DNA from: Phoronis australis | Taxonomy: Eukaryota; Phoronida; Phoronidae | Assembly (NCBI GenBank): GCA_002633005.1 | Contig: NMRA01000332.1 | Location: 77,230-141,229 of the forward strand | Direction: 5' to 3' | DNA length: 64,000 nt | Shown: piece by piece, positions 24,925-34,439 of the stretch | Layout: every line of letters begins with the position of its first letter | How positions within the stretch are numbered: the stretch's first letter is position 1 | Notes under the pieces: model-generated | What the model was told of the DNA's origin: nothing | What the model saw: the letters and a program-made list of their open reading frames with translations, nothing else | Database searches by the model: none | Program-made: the position numbers and the translations under genes

Positions 24925-25262
24925 GAATAGTAAATAGGTCATCACTATAGCTGTATGGTTATTAAGAGAATCAGCAGCATGCTGGTCGTGAATGGCCAAT
25001 GACTCTTTAACGTACAGTAATTCCTTTAGAGGTTCTTTACAGCCACTGACAGAATTGGCTTGGTGATTGTTCCTAACACAATGTCTATAGATGTTGCTTT
25101 TGTCTGAGGTGTGATGTTCTCTCAGTCTGTCACACAGGCGTCTCTGTGTGAGTAGAATTACTTACAGTTATCACATTCATATTTATAAACATCATTGCGT
25201 TTGTTTAACAAAGGAATGGGTGACTTCATATTGAAAAGTTTACGAAGAAGTACAAGGCGAGA
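24925..25262 (-). pseudogene. Penelope endonuclease region, minus copy, decayed
   Basis: Follows the RT thumb. Minus-strand blocks are NKRNDVYKYECDNCK, which matches the linker and first segment of a Penelope GIY-YIG endonuclease (normally VYxIxCxxC), then an EH-type helix and NHQANSV, then ELLYVKESLAIHDQHAADSL, spread over more than one frame with stops (for example after CDNCK). The YIG tract itself is degraded (FYSHRD). The plus-strand copy at 25830-26030 encodes the same C-terminal sequence. A working enzyme would nick the target DNA for insertion; this one is dead. Confidence 0.7.
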
Positions 25263-25830
25263 TTATTGACGTTTCAAACTTGGCCCAGTGTAACCAAGAG
25301 AAAATAACACTTTTACAGCTATTCCAAAAAATAGAGGGTAACCATTGGCACCCAATAACTGGAAAATCATAACTACGTCACTATCAAAATTTAAATAGGT
25401 GGAACAAATTCTCCAGGTACGGTGTAACAAGCAATTGACTAGACCTCTTTTGTATTGGATCGGCACAAAATTATCAAATTCAAGATAAAGAACTGAGCGT
25501 ACCATAGACAGATGTTACATTGGTGCTATCCTCACGATTAATCAAGACATTTAGAAAAGGTAAACGCGACTCGTGCTCAGATTCATTGGTGAAGTTGATA
25601 AACGGATGCATATTGTTCATCTGACTGAAAAAGGTGTTGACTGAGTTCTTGAATGAAAACACAACAAACTCCGTATCGTCCAGGTAAATACGATAAAATT
25701 GTGGTTTACAGTCCGGTGGACAACTAGCCAGAGCCTCAGCTTCAAGAATGCACATGAAAATATTAGCTAACACTGGGCCCAGAGGTGAGCCCATGGCTAC
25801 ATTGTCAATCTCATCATAAAAATTGTGACA
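25263..25830 (-). pseudogene. Penelope-like reverse transcriptase, 3' part
   Basis: Minus-strand sequence reads FYDEIDNVAMGSPLGPVLAN, the hallmark RT block of Penelope-like elements, then FYRIYLDDTEFVVF at about 25.69 kb (the YxDD catalytic box as YLDD, both Asp kept), RLPFLNVLINR, and after a frame change near 25.49 kb, LEFDNFVPIQYKRGLVNCLL with HRTWRIC and NGYP (thumb/connection). Catalytic residues of the palm C box survive, but the first palm Asp and the fingers are missing because the copy starts at the inverted junction. It is nonfunctional. Confidence 0.88.
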
Positions 25831-26030
25831 GACTGAAAGAACATCACACCTCAGAAAAAAGCAACGTCTATAGACTTAGTGTTAGCAACAGTCACCAAGC
25901 CAATTCAGTTAGTGTTATCTGTAAAGAGACAATAAAGGACTTACTGTACATCAAAAAGTCATTGGCCGTTCAGGACAATCATGCTAATGATTCATTTATG
26001 CAGAGCTCAGTGACCCTCAGGGTATGGTGA
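25830..26030 (+). pseudogene. Penelope endonuclease C-terminus, inverted copy
   Basis: The plus strand encodes DRLKEHHTSEKSNVYRLSVS, then NSHQANSVSVICKETIKDLL and KKSLAVQDNHANDSF, ending at a stop near 26030. This aligns block for block with the minus-strand endonuclease at 24.93-25.15 kb and with the 13.3 kb fragment. The EH in LKEHH fits the conserved Glu-His helix of the GIY-YIG domain. The frame is open for about 66 codons, cleaner than the minus-strand copy. Confidence 0.75.
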
Positions 26031-26129
26031 TGACCTATATACTATTCCCTGTATTTCTTGCCACACTCATTTCACTACATGGATGTAACCTGAGTGGTAT
26101 GTCGACACTTGATGTCTTGCTGTATATAA

Positions 26130-26163
26130 CCTGATAATGTCTAATGAATAGGCGAAAGGTCAA
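26130..26163 (+). ncRNA. Hammerhead ribozyme motif H3, degenerate
   Basis: The plus strand reads CTGATAA, then GTCTA/TAGGC around loop ATGAA (stem II with one G-T wobble), then GAAA and GGTC. The second core box is intact, but the first has A in place of the conserved G of CUGAUGA, a catalytic base, so cleavage is unlikely. The end box TTTGTGCGGCGAT follows at about 26190-26200. Confidence 0.7.
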
Positions 26164-26205
26164 ATCAATAAGAACTATTTTCTTTGTGCGGCGATTGTCC
26201 GTTGT

Positions 26206-27934
26206 TTTATCCCACTATGGCCAAAATTAACGGAGAATAATCACCATATATTATGTTATTCACACGTAACTTAATCTTTAATTAAAAATGGAACAATCAA
26301 TATATATGAAGAATTTTGCTATAATTTGGCAAATGATAACCCATTGTACGATATTGCAAATATGACATTTTCCACCTCAAGTCGTTGCATATGTCAGTAT
26401 TTCTTATAATTCCCATTGTTTGCTGTAAAATGTCGTTAAATAGGGGATTGACAGTTTTCGGTTCCTGTTACCACACCACAAAGGAATGTTCTAAAACCCC
26501 CTTGACGGCCCCCTCGACCCCCACACCCTACGACCCTCTCGACCCAATCTACACAAGCTCGACTGGATCTGAACACAGAAAAAGCGCTGACTTGCAGGAC
26601 CAACAAGTGGGGCCTTGAGCTCGGCTTGCCTTTTCCTGTTTTTTTTTTGCAATTAAGAGAGTCGAATCGCCAAGTTTGAAAGCCAAATCAATACAGAAAA
26701 AGAACAACGCGATCAAATTAAACCAAAGACCTACCAACTTTACAAATACCGTTCCCGGCAAAGTGTTATCGTCTCGTCTACTCTTCAGTGGATGTCAGGT
26801 TCAAGCTTTTTTGGGAGAGTGCGAGGAACCGACGAATATGTAATTTCTTCAGTAAATACAGTTTGAAAAAACAAACCGTTAACCAAAGAGTATTTCAACG
26901 TTACATGAAGTATATTATAAACGAGTATACAACAAAAAGCAAATAATATAAATTTGTAATTATGTCCATTAGCGCTCTCCCTAAGTTTAGTAGAACAGGG
27001 ACACTGGTAGCCGCTCATGGAACTATTTCCGTGGCAATGATAGCTATTTCAGAACATGTTCTGACGCCACTTTTTTTAAACCACCGGACTTGAGCCAAAG
27101 CAGATTCGCGTGTACGTAAGTCTGACTGGAAAGACATTTAGCGACTTAAAATGATTATGAAATGTGTAAAAAGTGCAAAGATACATCTCTTGCCACAGGT
27201 CGTGGGTCTATGGGGTTGTTGTGGGGGTTGTGGGTCGAGGGGGCCGTGGGTCGAGGGAGTCGTGGGATGTGGTGTTGAGAAGGTTTTAGAATGATCCCAC
27301 TGCAAACATGTTTCCATGCAATGTTTCAATATTATCGGATCAAACTTCAAGATATCGTGACCGCAATACTTAATACTAATTTCTTTTCTACCGCTCTGAA
27401 ATTTAATTGAAGATTGTCCAAACGTGGTCGATGACAGATTGATAGTCACATGATCCATTAACTTTTGAAATCGGTTTTTGCATTCACTGAAGGCTCGTTA
27501 AGGCCCTTATATAAATTGCTTATGCTAATACTTAATAGTTTAGATGTTAATTACTTTTTCATCAGTGGAATCACCAGTTATTAAAAAAGAAGATGCAATC
27601 GATCATAGGGCTTCCTAACGAAGATATTGAAAGAAGCGCATTTGATTACAGATGACCTCTTGGGGTTAACAGGTGGTGCTATATTTTGAACACATATCTA
27701 CATCTTTCCTGCTAAAACCAGAAATTACTACGGTAATACGCAAAAATGTGGACTTTGGTCAGAAGAAAGTGATACTTAACATCCATAAGACGCTTCAAGG
27801 TTGGTCAAACTTGATTAGACAAAGTGAAAACTTTGAGACAGTTTCATAACCTGCTATAGGATTACCTACATAGAGGTATCAGAGCTCCGTTCCAGCCTAC
27901 AGTATATATACAGGTTACGTAACAATAGTAAATC
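26206..27934. other. Intergenic DNA with inverted CCCTCGACCC tracts
   Basis: No supported gene. C-rich tracts built from CCCTCGACCC units lie at about 26480-26560 (plus strand), and their inverse (GGGTCGAGGG) at about 27195-27300. Each is next to TTCTAAAAC or its inverse (GTTTTAGAA). They form an imperfect inverted pair about 0.8 kb across, possibly an unclassified nonautonomous element. The last 0.4 kb may be 5' UTR of the LINE that follows. Confidence 0.4.
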
Positions 27935-28690
27935 ATGCCAGGAGGTAAAGACACACCTAGTGCAGGACCTGCCACCGGCTTGCGCACCCGGACCTTACCT
28001 TCATATGTGACCCAATCTGAAAGTAATCTACCTGATATATCTAATAGAGAACTCCTAGAACAATTAAAATGACAAACTTTGAGAATGTGAGAGAAGATTT
28101 TTCTGGTAAAATAGAATCCCTAAGTCGTCAATGCTTGCAAATTAAGCAGGAAAATGTTGGTTTAAGACAACAGGTGGAGCAATTGAAAAACAAAGTCGAT
28201 GATGTAGAGAACAGGTCTAGATGGGACAACCTAATTTTTCACGACACTTCTGAGGGGAATTCTGAATCATGGGAAGAAGCGAAAACTGCAGTAAAGGAAC
28301 TAGTCAATAACCACCTAGCGGATATATCAGAGGTAAAGATTGAGCGGGCCCATAGGATTGGACGCAAGAACCCTAATAAACCTCGACCAATCATCGCAAA
28401 GATGGAATCATTCAAGGACAAATTGCAGATCTAAAAGGCAAACGAAAAGTAAGGAGTGAAACACAATTCTCAGTGGCTGAAGACTTCAGCAAGAAAGTTC
28501 GTATCGCTAGATCAAAGTTATGTCAGTTCTCAAGAGCTAATAATTTTACAGAAGCCGCAATAAAATTCGACTAACTTTACCACAACAGAAAAATGCACCT
28601 GTGTGACTATCATATAGATAAAGTCTGCAGCAAGGATAGATACATCTTTAGAGCCAGAACGGAGACAAATGAAGAGGATGATAGCAAATA
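27935..28690 (+). pseudogene. LINE ORF1 protein (coiled coil-RRM-CTD), frameshifted
   Basis: ATG 27935 opens MPGGKDTPSAG; a stop/frame change near 28066 joins it to a heptad-rich coiled coil (LSRQCLQIKQENVGLRQQVE). An RRM-like part follows (WDNLIFHD, VKIERAHRIGRKNP, RPIIAKMESFKDK). After another frame change at about 28430 comes the C-terminal domain (QFSVAEDFSKKVRIARSKL, AAIKFD, stop in place of a residue, RYIFRART). The arrangement is that of L1-type ORF1p, a trimeric RNA-binding chaperone that coats element RNA. Three lesions make this copy dead. The order and spacing to ORF2, which starts 8 bases later, are as expected. Confidence 0.8.
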
Positions 28691-28697
28691 GCAAACA

Positions 28698-28743
28698 ATG
28701 ACAAGAGAAATGAGAATTGGATCATGGAACATAGGGGGGCTAG
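28698..28743 (+). pseudogene. LINE ORF2 endonuclease start, cut by insertion
   Basis: ATG 28698 (or 28710) opens REMRIGSWNIGGL, the first beta strand of an apurinic-type LINE endonuclease with the conserved Asn of WNI. The sequence is cut after GGL by the inserted element. It continues in the same frame at 33503 with ESTVSYDKTREKL once one TAG duplicate is removed. Confidence 0.8.
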
Positions 28744-28895
28744 TAGTCCAGTCATTCTAGGGCTCCAGAGGGCCCAACCTAGAAAAAAATGCAACAGAAG
28801 GTTTTTTTGCATAAATGGCGTCTTCAAACATCCCTTAGTGTCAGAAAAAATCTACCGAAATCGGAGTGACGGAAGTCGGTTTTTCAAGATGGCGG
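28744..28895 (+). repeat. E1 left TIR
   Basis: Starts TAGTCCAGTCATTCTAGGG. Inner landmarks ATGCAACAGAAGG, CCCTTAGTG, TCTACCGAAATCGGAGTG and TCAAGATGG are all found inverted at 33357-33500. Confidence 0.85.
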
Positions 28896-29274
28896 AAAAA
28901 ATGGCCGACAAAACCGGTGATTACTGTTTTCTGGCATATTACTCTTATGTAACAGCTAAAAATAAAACAATGAAGTTTGTCATTGATTATATACTTTTCA
29001 TAACAGGCATACCAATCAAAAGATGCCAATTTTCCGTAAAATAAAACCAATATGGCCGACAAAATGGCGGCCGAAACGGCAATTTGGTACATGTTAAAAG
29101 ATTTCTTTTCATATTTTGCCCTGAAAATGGCAAAAATATTATTCTTTTTTAAGTTAGACAATTGAAAATATCTGGACCTTACAATTGGTCACTGGTTAGC
29201 GAGAAAAACATCAAGATGGCTGACAAAATGGCCGCCAAAATGGCTGCCAATTCACAAACCCCAATTTACCGCAT

Positions 29275-29302
29275 TTCATTATTCATTATTCATTATTCAT
29301 TA
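29275..29302. repeat. CATTATT short tandem repeat
   Basis: Four tandem copies of a 7-base CATTATT-type unit inside E1. No function inferred. Confidence 0.7.
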
Positions 29303-29559
29303 TACAAACCCTTAATAAAATTGGGCAGAAAGTGGCTTTTTTCTCTGCTATTGGAGATATTAGTTGTTCTCAAGCATCGATTTCGTCTGCTGCTGGCATG
29401 TATTGAGAATTGGCTGCTGATTTCACCTGAATTTGATGAAAAGCAAATACGATTGTGTAACAAAAAGTTATTAATTAAATTTTGATAGTTAGGACCCACA
29501 ATATGTTTAATGTGCTTGCTTTTTTGAACATAGGTAAATGATTTTAGTGGAAATCAGAG

Positions 29560-32395
29560 CCCGCAAACAAAACGATAGTGATCTGCAGTCACTTGTTCTT
29601 AGCCAGGCTTGGAAGAATTCATACTGAGATGAGCTTTCTGGAATGTATTGGATACGTAATGTCAAGCACAGGGCTTCAAGGAGTTCTTGAGACGGTGTAT
29701 GTTTCAAACAGTGTGATCCTTATGTTAAATGGGAGAAGTGTGGATAAAGCAGTGAGGGGGCATATGTTGGTAGACTCAGCACTGAATGCTATCATAAAAG
29801 CCAGAACATTCAACATCGCACTTAGAAATATTGACAGATCAAGCAACGTCAATCCAAAACCAATGGAGAAAGAAATTCAGGTTCTTCAGAAATTCCAGGA
29901 GTCCAGGATGTCACCAACACAGAACATACAGATTACATGCTAAGAAGTGGAGCAGTTCAATGCTTGTGCACAAATTTTGGCTCGTCAGAATATGGAGACA
30001 GATTCTTCAGCCTTCTCAGACATCCCAACTGATCACATAACTAGATGTATACTATAGGGCATGCCATGCCCAGCCAGGGTCTTCCGATTCTGAACGTTGG
30101 ATTACAGTGGAATGCCCTCACGAGAGTTCACTTCTGGTTTCCGACCTACTGCCATTGGTATATTCAAAAACGACTGAATCAGAGTATAGGTCTTCAGAAT
30201 TCACAGTGACAGAGAATAGTTCGTCAGAAGAATCAATAGACAATGATATTCTTCATGATGATTTGAGAGCTGGTCTGAAGCGGTATGATGATCTTATTGC
30301 TGGCATGACGTCTGTGTGCGACGATGTATGCTCATCGGAGTGTCTTGTGGGTATCCATAAAAATCAAAGCACATAAATCAGACTTGTCCATGCCATGTCC
30401 AATCATTAGTCTTTGACTACAGTACATGAAGAAATGATGCCTTACTTTGCAGCTGCTGGTCACAACTCTTATGCAAAATCTTCATACATATACTTGACTG
30501 AAGCAGACGTAGCAACTCAAAGACACCCGTGCAGACGTCTACGGCCAACAAACCATAAGACAAAGTGACAGATTCTGGGAAGGCATGTCATAATGAGATA
30601 TGACATTTTAATTGAACAAATGCTCATGAAAAGTATTAAAACAACAGGAGGTTTAACTAGAGATTACGAAATTGGAAATACACAGAGTGCACCGTGGCTG
30701 CTTTCCTTGCCGGCATGCTCAAGTATAAATGGTGCCATGCAGACTGTGACAAACTTGAGTTGTGAAACAAGCCAGCAGCATAAATAATGTACCCAGACAA
30801 GACAGTCGCGTGACGACAAAGACATCCGCAGCATTGTTGAATTCCTCCACAACAGTAACCCATATAAAAGATAAACATTACAGAACATCGCCACTGGTGT
30901 GACTGCAGGCACATGCGTTAGTGCCGAAAATGCCAGAGAAGTGGGGAAGGCGGTTCACTTCTCTATGGAGGGGTCAAGAGTGAAAGACTTCATATTCATA
31001 AAGAAAGACAAGGCTGTGGCAATGAGAAGTCAATCAGTTCATGCTGCTAATAGTAGTTTTACACAAGGAAGTCCACGACTGCTATTTCAGCGAATCCTGA
31101 CAGCTGCAAAAGACAACAGTGAATGTTCATCAAGCCTTTTGAAGTTTGAGCTGCGTGTTGGTTCCACTGTTCTTTTTGATACATCTGGTCTTCCCAGAGT
31201 CGATAATAAATCAATATGAGCTGATGCACTCTGGTCCAGTGGTTCTGAGGATTTCAATTTCCAGAAAACACGGCGATGCATGTAATCGATGTCGGTTCTC
31301 TCCTTCACCGTATTCCATAGCCTAGAGGTGCAACGTATCAGTCATTTGGTAGAGCTTATGTGGATTACATCAGCAAGTGCACCCAGCCTATTGTTGTTTT
31401 TGATGGTTACTGAGATGGACCATCAACTAAAGATGTCTCTCATGTTCGAAGACTGGGTGGGGTGGTTGGAACTGAAGTTCACTTCAATGGTGACATGGTG
31501 ATCAAGTAAAAAAGGAACATTTTGGCAAAAAGCAAAAACAAACGATTCACTCACTTCTTGTCAAGTTTGCTAGGAAATGCTGGTTGCACAGTGGTACAAG
31601 CTCTAGGGGACGCAGATGTTTTAATTGTAGAAACAGCAGTAGAGAACGCAATACAAGGTCCAACTACCCTTATTGCAGACGATACAGACTTGTTGGTTCT
31701 TTTGCGTTACCATGCTACTTCACAACAAATTTCATGTTCATGAAATTTGACAAGAGACACCAAAGCAAGAGGAGAGTCTGGGACATCAAGGAACTACAGT
31801 TGTCTCTTGGTGCCGAAACTTGCGCAGTTTTGCCATTTGCGCATGCAATAGGTGGTTGCAACACAACATTACAGCTGTTCGGTATTAGCAAAGACTCTCC
31901 CATTCAAGAAACTGCGTGATCGAGAATTCTGCAAAAACTCTAAGAGTATTCACTAGACACATGCAGCTGAAGCAAGGCATACTTGAAGCTGGTAAGAGTT
32001 GTATCTGTGCTTCATGGCGGTACTGGCTCTGGAAATTTGGATGATTTGCAATACAGGCAATTTGTGGATGAGGTTTCGGACTAGCTACAACCCAAATACA
32101 GTCATTATCACCAACTTTCTTCAGTAGCTAAACTCCATGCTGTCGGGACATATTATCAAGAGCAAGAGCGGTCAAGTTTCCGTGGCAGTGGCCGAGACTC
32201 GCTGTATTGGGGATGGATGCTGGCAGGTGGAAAATTCATTCCCACGACGACGGACCATTCAGCAGCACCAGAGAACCTGCTGAAAGTAGTGAGATGCTCG
32301 TGAAAGACCAACTGCACTTCCAAGAGATGTACTTGCAAGACGTTAGGATAGCCGTACTCGGTTGCATGTGGAGAATGCCGTGGTTTTAGCAGCAG
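29560..32395 (+). pseudogene. E1 element protein with FEN/XPG-like nuclease region
   Basis: Conserved blocks in order, spread over shifted frames: VLETVYVSNSVILMLNGRSV with AVRGHMLVDSALN (29.68-29.79 kb); MMPYFAAAGHNSYAKSSYIY (30.44 kb); SIKTTGGLTRDYE and WLLSLPACSSINGAMQ (30.63-30.74 kb); ENAREVGKAVHFSMEGSRVK (30.93 kb); MHVIDVGSLLHRIP and IVVFDGY-DGPSTKDVSHVRR (31.28-31.44 kb, interrupted by a stop); GCTVVQALGDADVLIVETAV and TLIADDTDLLVLLR (31.58-31.71 kb); GGCNTTLQLFG; KFIPTTTDHSAAPENLLKVV followed by a Cys-rich tail (KTNCTSKRCTCK, CGEC). VVFDG...RR and GDADV...DDTDLLVL sit like the N and I regions of FEN1/XPG (PIN-like) nucleases, with the acidic metal ligands in place. At least six frame breaks or stops; dead copy. 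Confidence 0.65.
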
Positions 32396-33356
32396 CAATT
32401 CATTCTGACTTGACAGAGATTAGTTGTGTAAATACTGGTTGATTGTGTATAGATTCACTAGTATTTACAAATAACTGGAAGTGACACAGACAGTGTGGAT
32501 AGTAGATACTTAATTAATTGCAGAGAGTTATTTTCAATACAGCACAATTTTTCAGGAGGAGAATGATCCTTCAGTTCAGGCAAACCTGATGTTTTGACCC
32601 AAATAAGTTATTCGTTAAACCATCTTGAAAATGGTAGTCGTAATCATCAAGAGCCAGACAAAAAATATTGTAATGGATGTGCTGACTTACAAAAATCAGG
32701 ATATGGCATGTCTCTGGAATCTGAAGTTCTTACCCGAAGCAACTATTTGGTGGCCATCTTAGAAAATGGTGGAATGATCATTAGAGCCAAACGCAATGAG
32801 TCTAAATGGATTAGTCGACCCAGAAAACCTATGATACTTGAAGCAAGACGACACACTAATCTGTTTGTGCGAAGTTGTGCGTTTCGAAATAGTTTTGAAG
32901 GCCATCTTGGAAAATGGCTGATGGTGTCACCACGGCCATGCAAAACTTTTCCAATGGATTTGTTGACCCAAAAAAGATAGGTAGACATTTTTGAATTTTT
33001 ACTCTATCACATTCCACTCTCGAGTTATAATGATCATCTGCAAATCTGGCGGCCATTTTGTCTGCCATCTTGGAAATGGTGGAAGTAATCATTAGTGCCA
33101 AATGCAATGACTCTCAATGGATTAGTCGACTCAGAAAACCTATGATGCGATGTTTGAAGCAAGACGACACACTAATCTGTTCGTGTGAAGTTGTGCGACT
33201 CACGTAGATTTGGCGGCCATCTTGGAAAATGGCAGACGGTGTCACCACAGCCATGTAAAACCATTTCCAATGGATTTTTTGACCCACAAAACATAGGTAA
33301 ACCTTTTTGAAATTTTACTCTATCACACTCCACTCATCAGAAAATCTAGTGGCCAT

Positions 33357-33500
33357 TTTGGCCACCATCTTGCAAAACCAACTTCCGCCACTCCGATTCC
33401 GGTAGACTTTTTTCCCACTAAGGGGTGTGAAAGGATACGATTTATGCAATAAAACCTTCTGTTGCAATTTTTCCGGGTTATCCGTAGAATGACTGGACTA
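33357..33500 (-). repeat. E1 right TIR
   Basis: Inverse of the left TIR; ends AGAATGACTGGACTA and is followed by TAG 33501-33503. Divergence from the left arm is modest, with small indels. Confidence 0.85.
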
Positions 33501-33502
33501 TA

Positions 33503-34280
33503 GAAAGTACTGTAAGCTACGACAAAACAAGAGAGAAATTAAAAAATATTAGAAACTATGATCTCATAGGATTTGTTGAATCACACGCAAGATCACAGCA
33601 TGAATTTACCGATCTCTTAGACAATTATTCCACCTTCACATCAGTGCAAAATATACATAGCGGTAAAGTATCTGGTGGAGTGACACTAACGGTAAAGAAC
33701 AATTTAGGAACCAAAATAACAAGCATCTGTGAGAATTTGGAAGACAGAGTGTATTTGCATCTCAAAGATTTGTTTGCTGGCACAGACAAGCCAGATGCTA
33801 TAATAGGTCTTATTTATCTCCCTCCCGAAGGGTCAGCATACTACAGCCACGACAATTCTGACTTCGGTGTTGATCGTCTCGAGGATGACCTGCTTAAAGA
33901 ATAATGGAAAATTTACCCAGTCACGGGTTATTTGAACAGGTCCACACAGAGACTACATTCCAGATGACGATACCACGCATATCAGTGTCCTTGACAATAG
34001 CGACTGTTGTTATGTACAAAATAATTTTGAAAAACCAAGAAACAACCAAGATGCGTAATCTAATTACTTCGGCAAGAACTTGCCAAATTTCGCGCAGTAT
34101 ATGGCAGGCACATAGTTAACGGTAGATACCCCTCAGACTATTCGTTCGTCTCCATTCGAGGACGCAGCACTATTGACTATGTTATTGCTGAGTCATCTCT
34201 GTTCGAATATATTAATGACTTTGAAGTATTAAATTACGATTAGTCGGACTATTTCCCTATTATGTGTACTCTACGTTATC
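33503..34280 (+). pseudogene. LINE ORF2 endonuclease domain, interrupted
   Basis: Continues the frame cut at 28743. The open part runs to a stop at about 33904 and includes YDLIGFVESHA (strand plus catalytic-type Glu), VTLTVKNN, DAIIGLIYLPPEGS and so on. After several breaks the last third reads YGRHIVNGRYPSDYSFVSI, GRSTIDYVIAESSLFEYI and SDYFPIMCTL. The last motif is normally SDHxP; His is replaced by Tyr, so the active site is lost as well as the frame. The domain would nick target DNA for target-primed reverse transcription. Confidence 0.78.
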
Positions 34281-34439
34281 TAGAACATATGGAAGCTAAA
34301 ACCCACGCATCGAACACGAGTGTCAAAATGACCCCATTGCACCGTCTCAAGTGGCAGCCACATTAATCTTCAAGTTTTAAAAAAGGACTGGGCAGCGTTG
34401 ACACCCCCGAGAAATTCTCTCAAATATCTTCAGCCGTTG

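Larger units (their letters stand above)
24785..26205. mobile_element. Penelope-like element, inverted pair of partial copies
   Basis: The left part (25830 down to 24785, minus strand) has the end of a reverse transcriptase, an endonuclease region, a hammerhead motif and the end box TTTGTGCGGCGAT. The right part (25830 to 26205, plus strand) is an inverted second copy with the endonuclease C-terminus, another hammerhead motif and the same end box. The two copies meet head to head near 25815-25830. Inverted partial copies are a known trait of Penelope-like retroelements, which combine a telomerase-related RT with a GIY-YIG-type endonuclease. The RT palm and fingers are missing upstream of the junction. 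Confidence 0.85.
28744..33500 (+). mobile_element. TIR element with FEN/XPG-like nuclease gene, copy E1
   Basis: Ends TAGTCCAGTCATTCTA and its inverse. The TIRs are about 145-150 bp (28744-28895, 33357-33500), flanked by TAG at 28741-28743 and 33501-33503. The termini are followed inward by motifs CAAGATGGC (left) and GCCATCTTG (right) in several copies. The interior encodes a decayed protein of several conserved blocks, seen again in the copy at 47.0-50.8 kb. I find no DDE-type transposase. The element sits inside a LINE, so it moved after the LINE did. I do not recognise a named superfamily that fits all traits. Confidence 0.75.

Noticed and set aside
28744-33500. DDE transposase in E1
   Set aside because: I looked for an Asp/Asp/Glu RNase H-like pattern among the conserved blocks and found none that I could defend, though heavy frame decay limits this.
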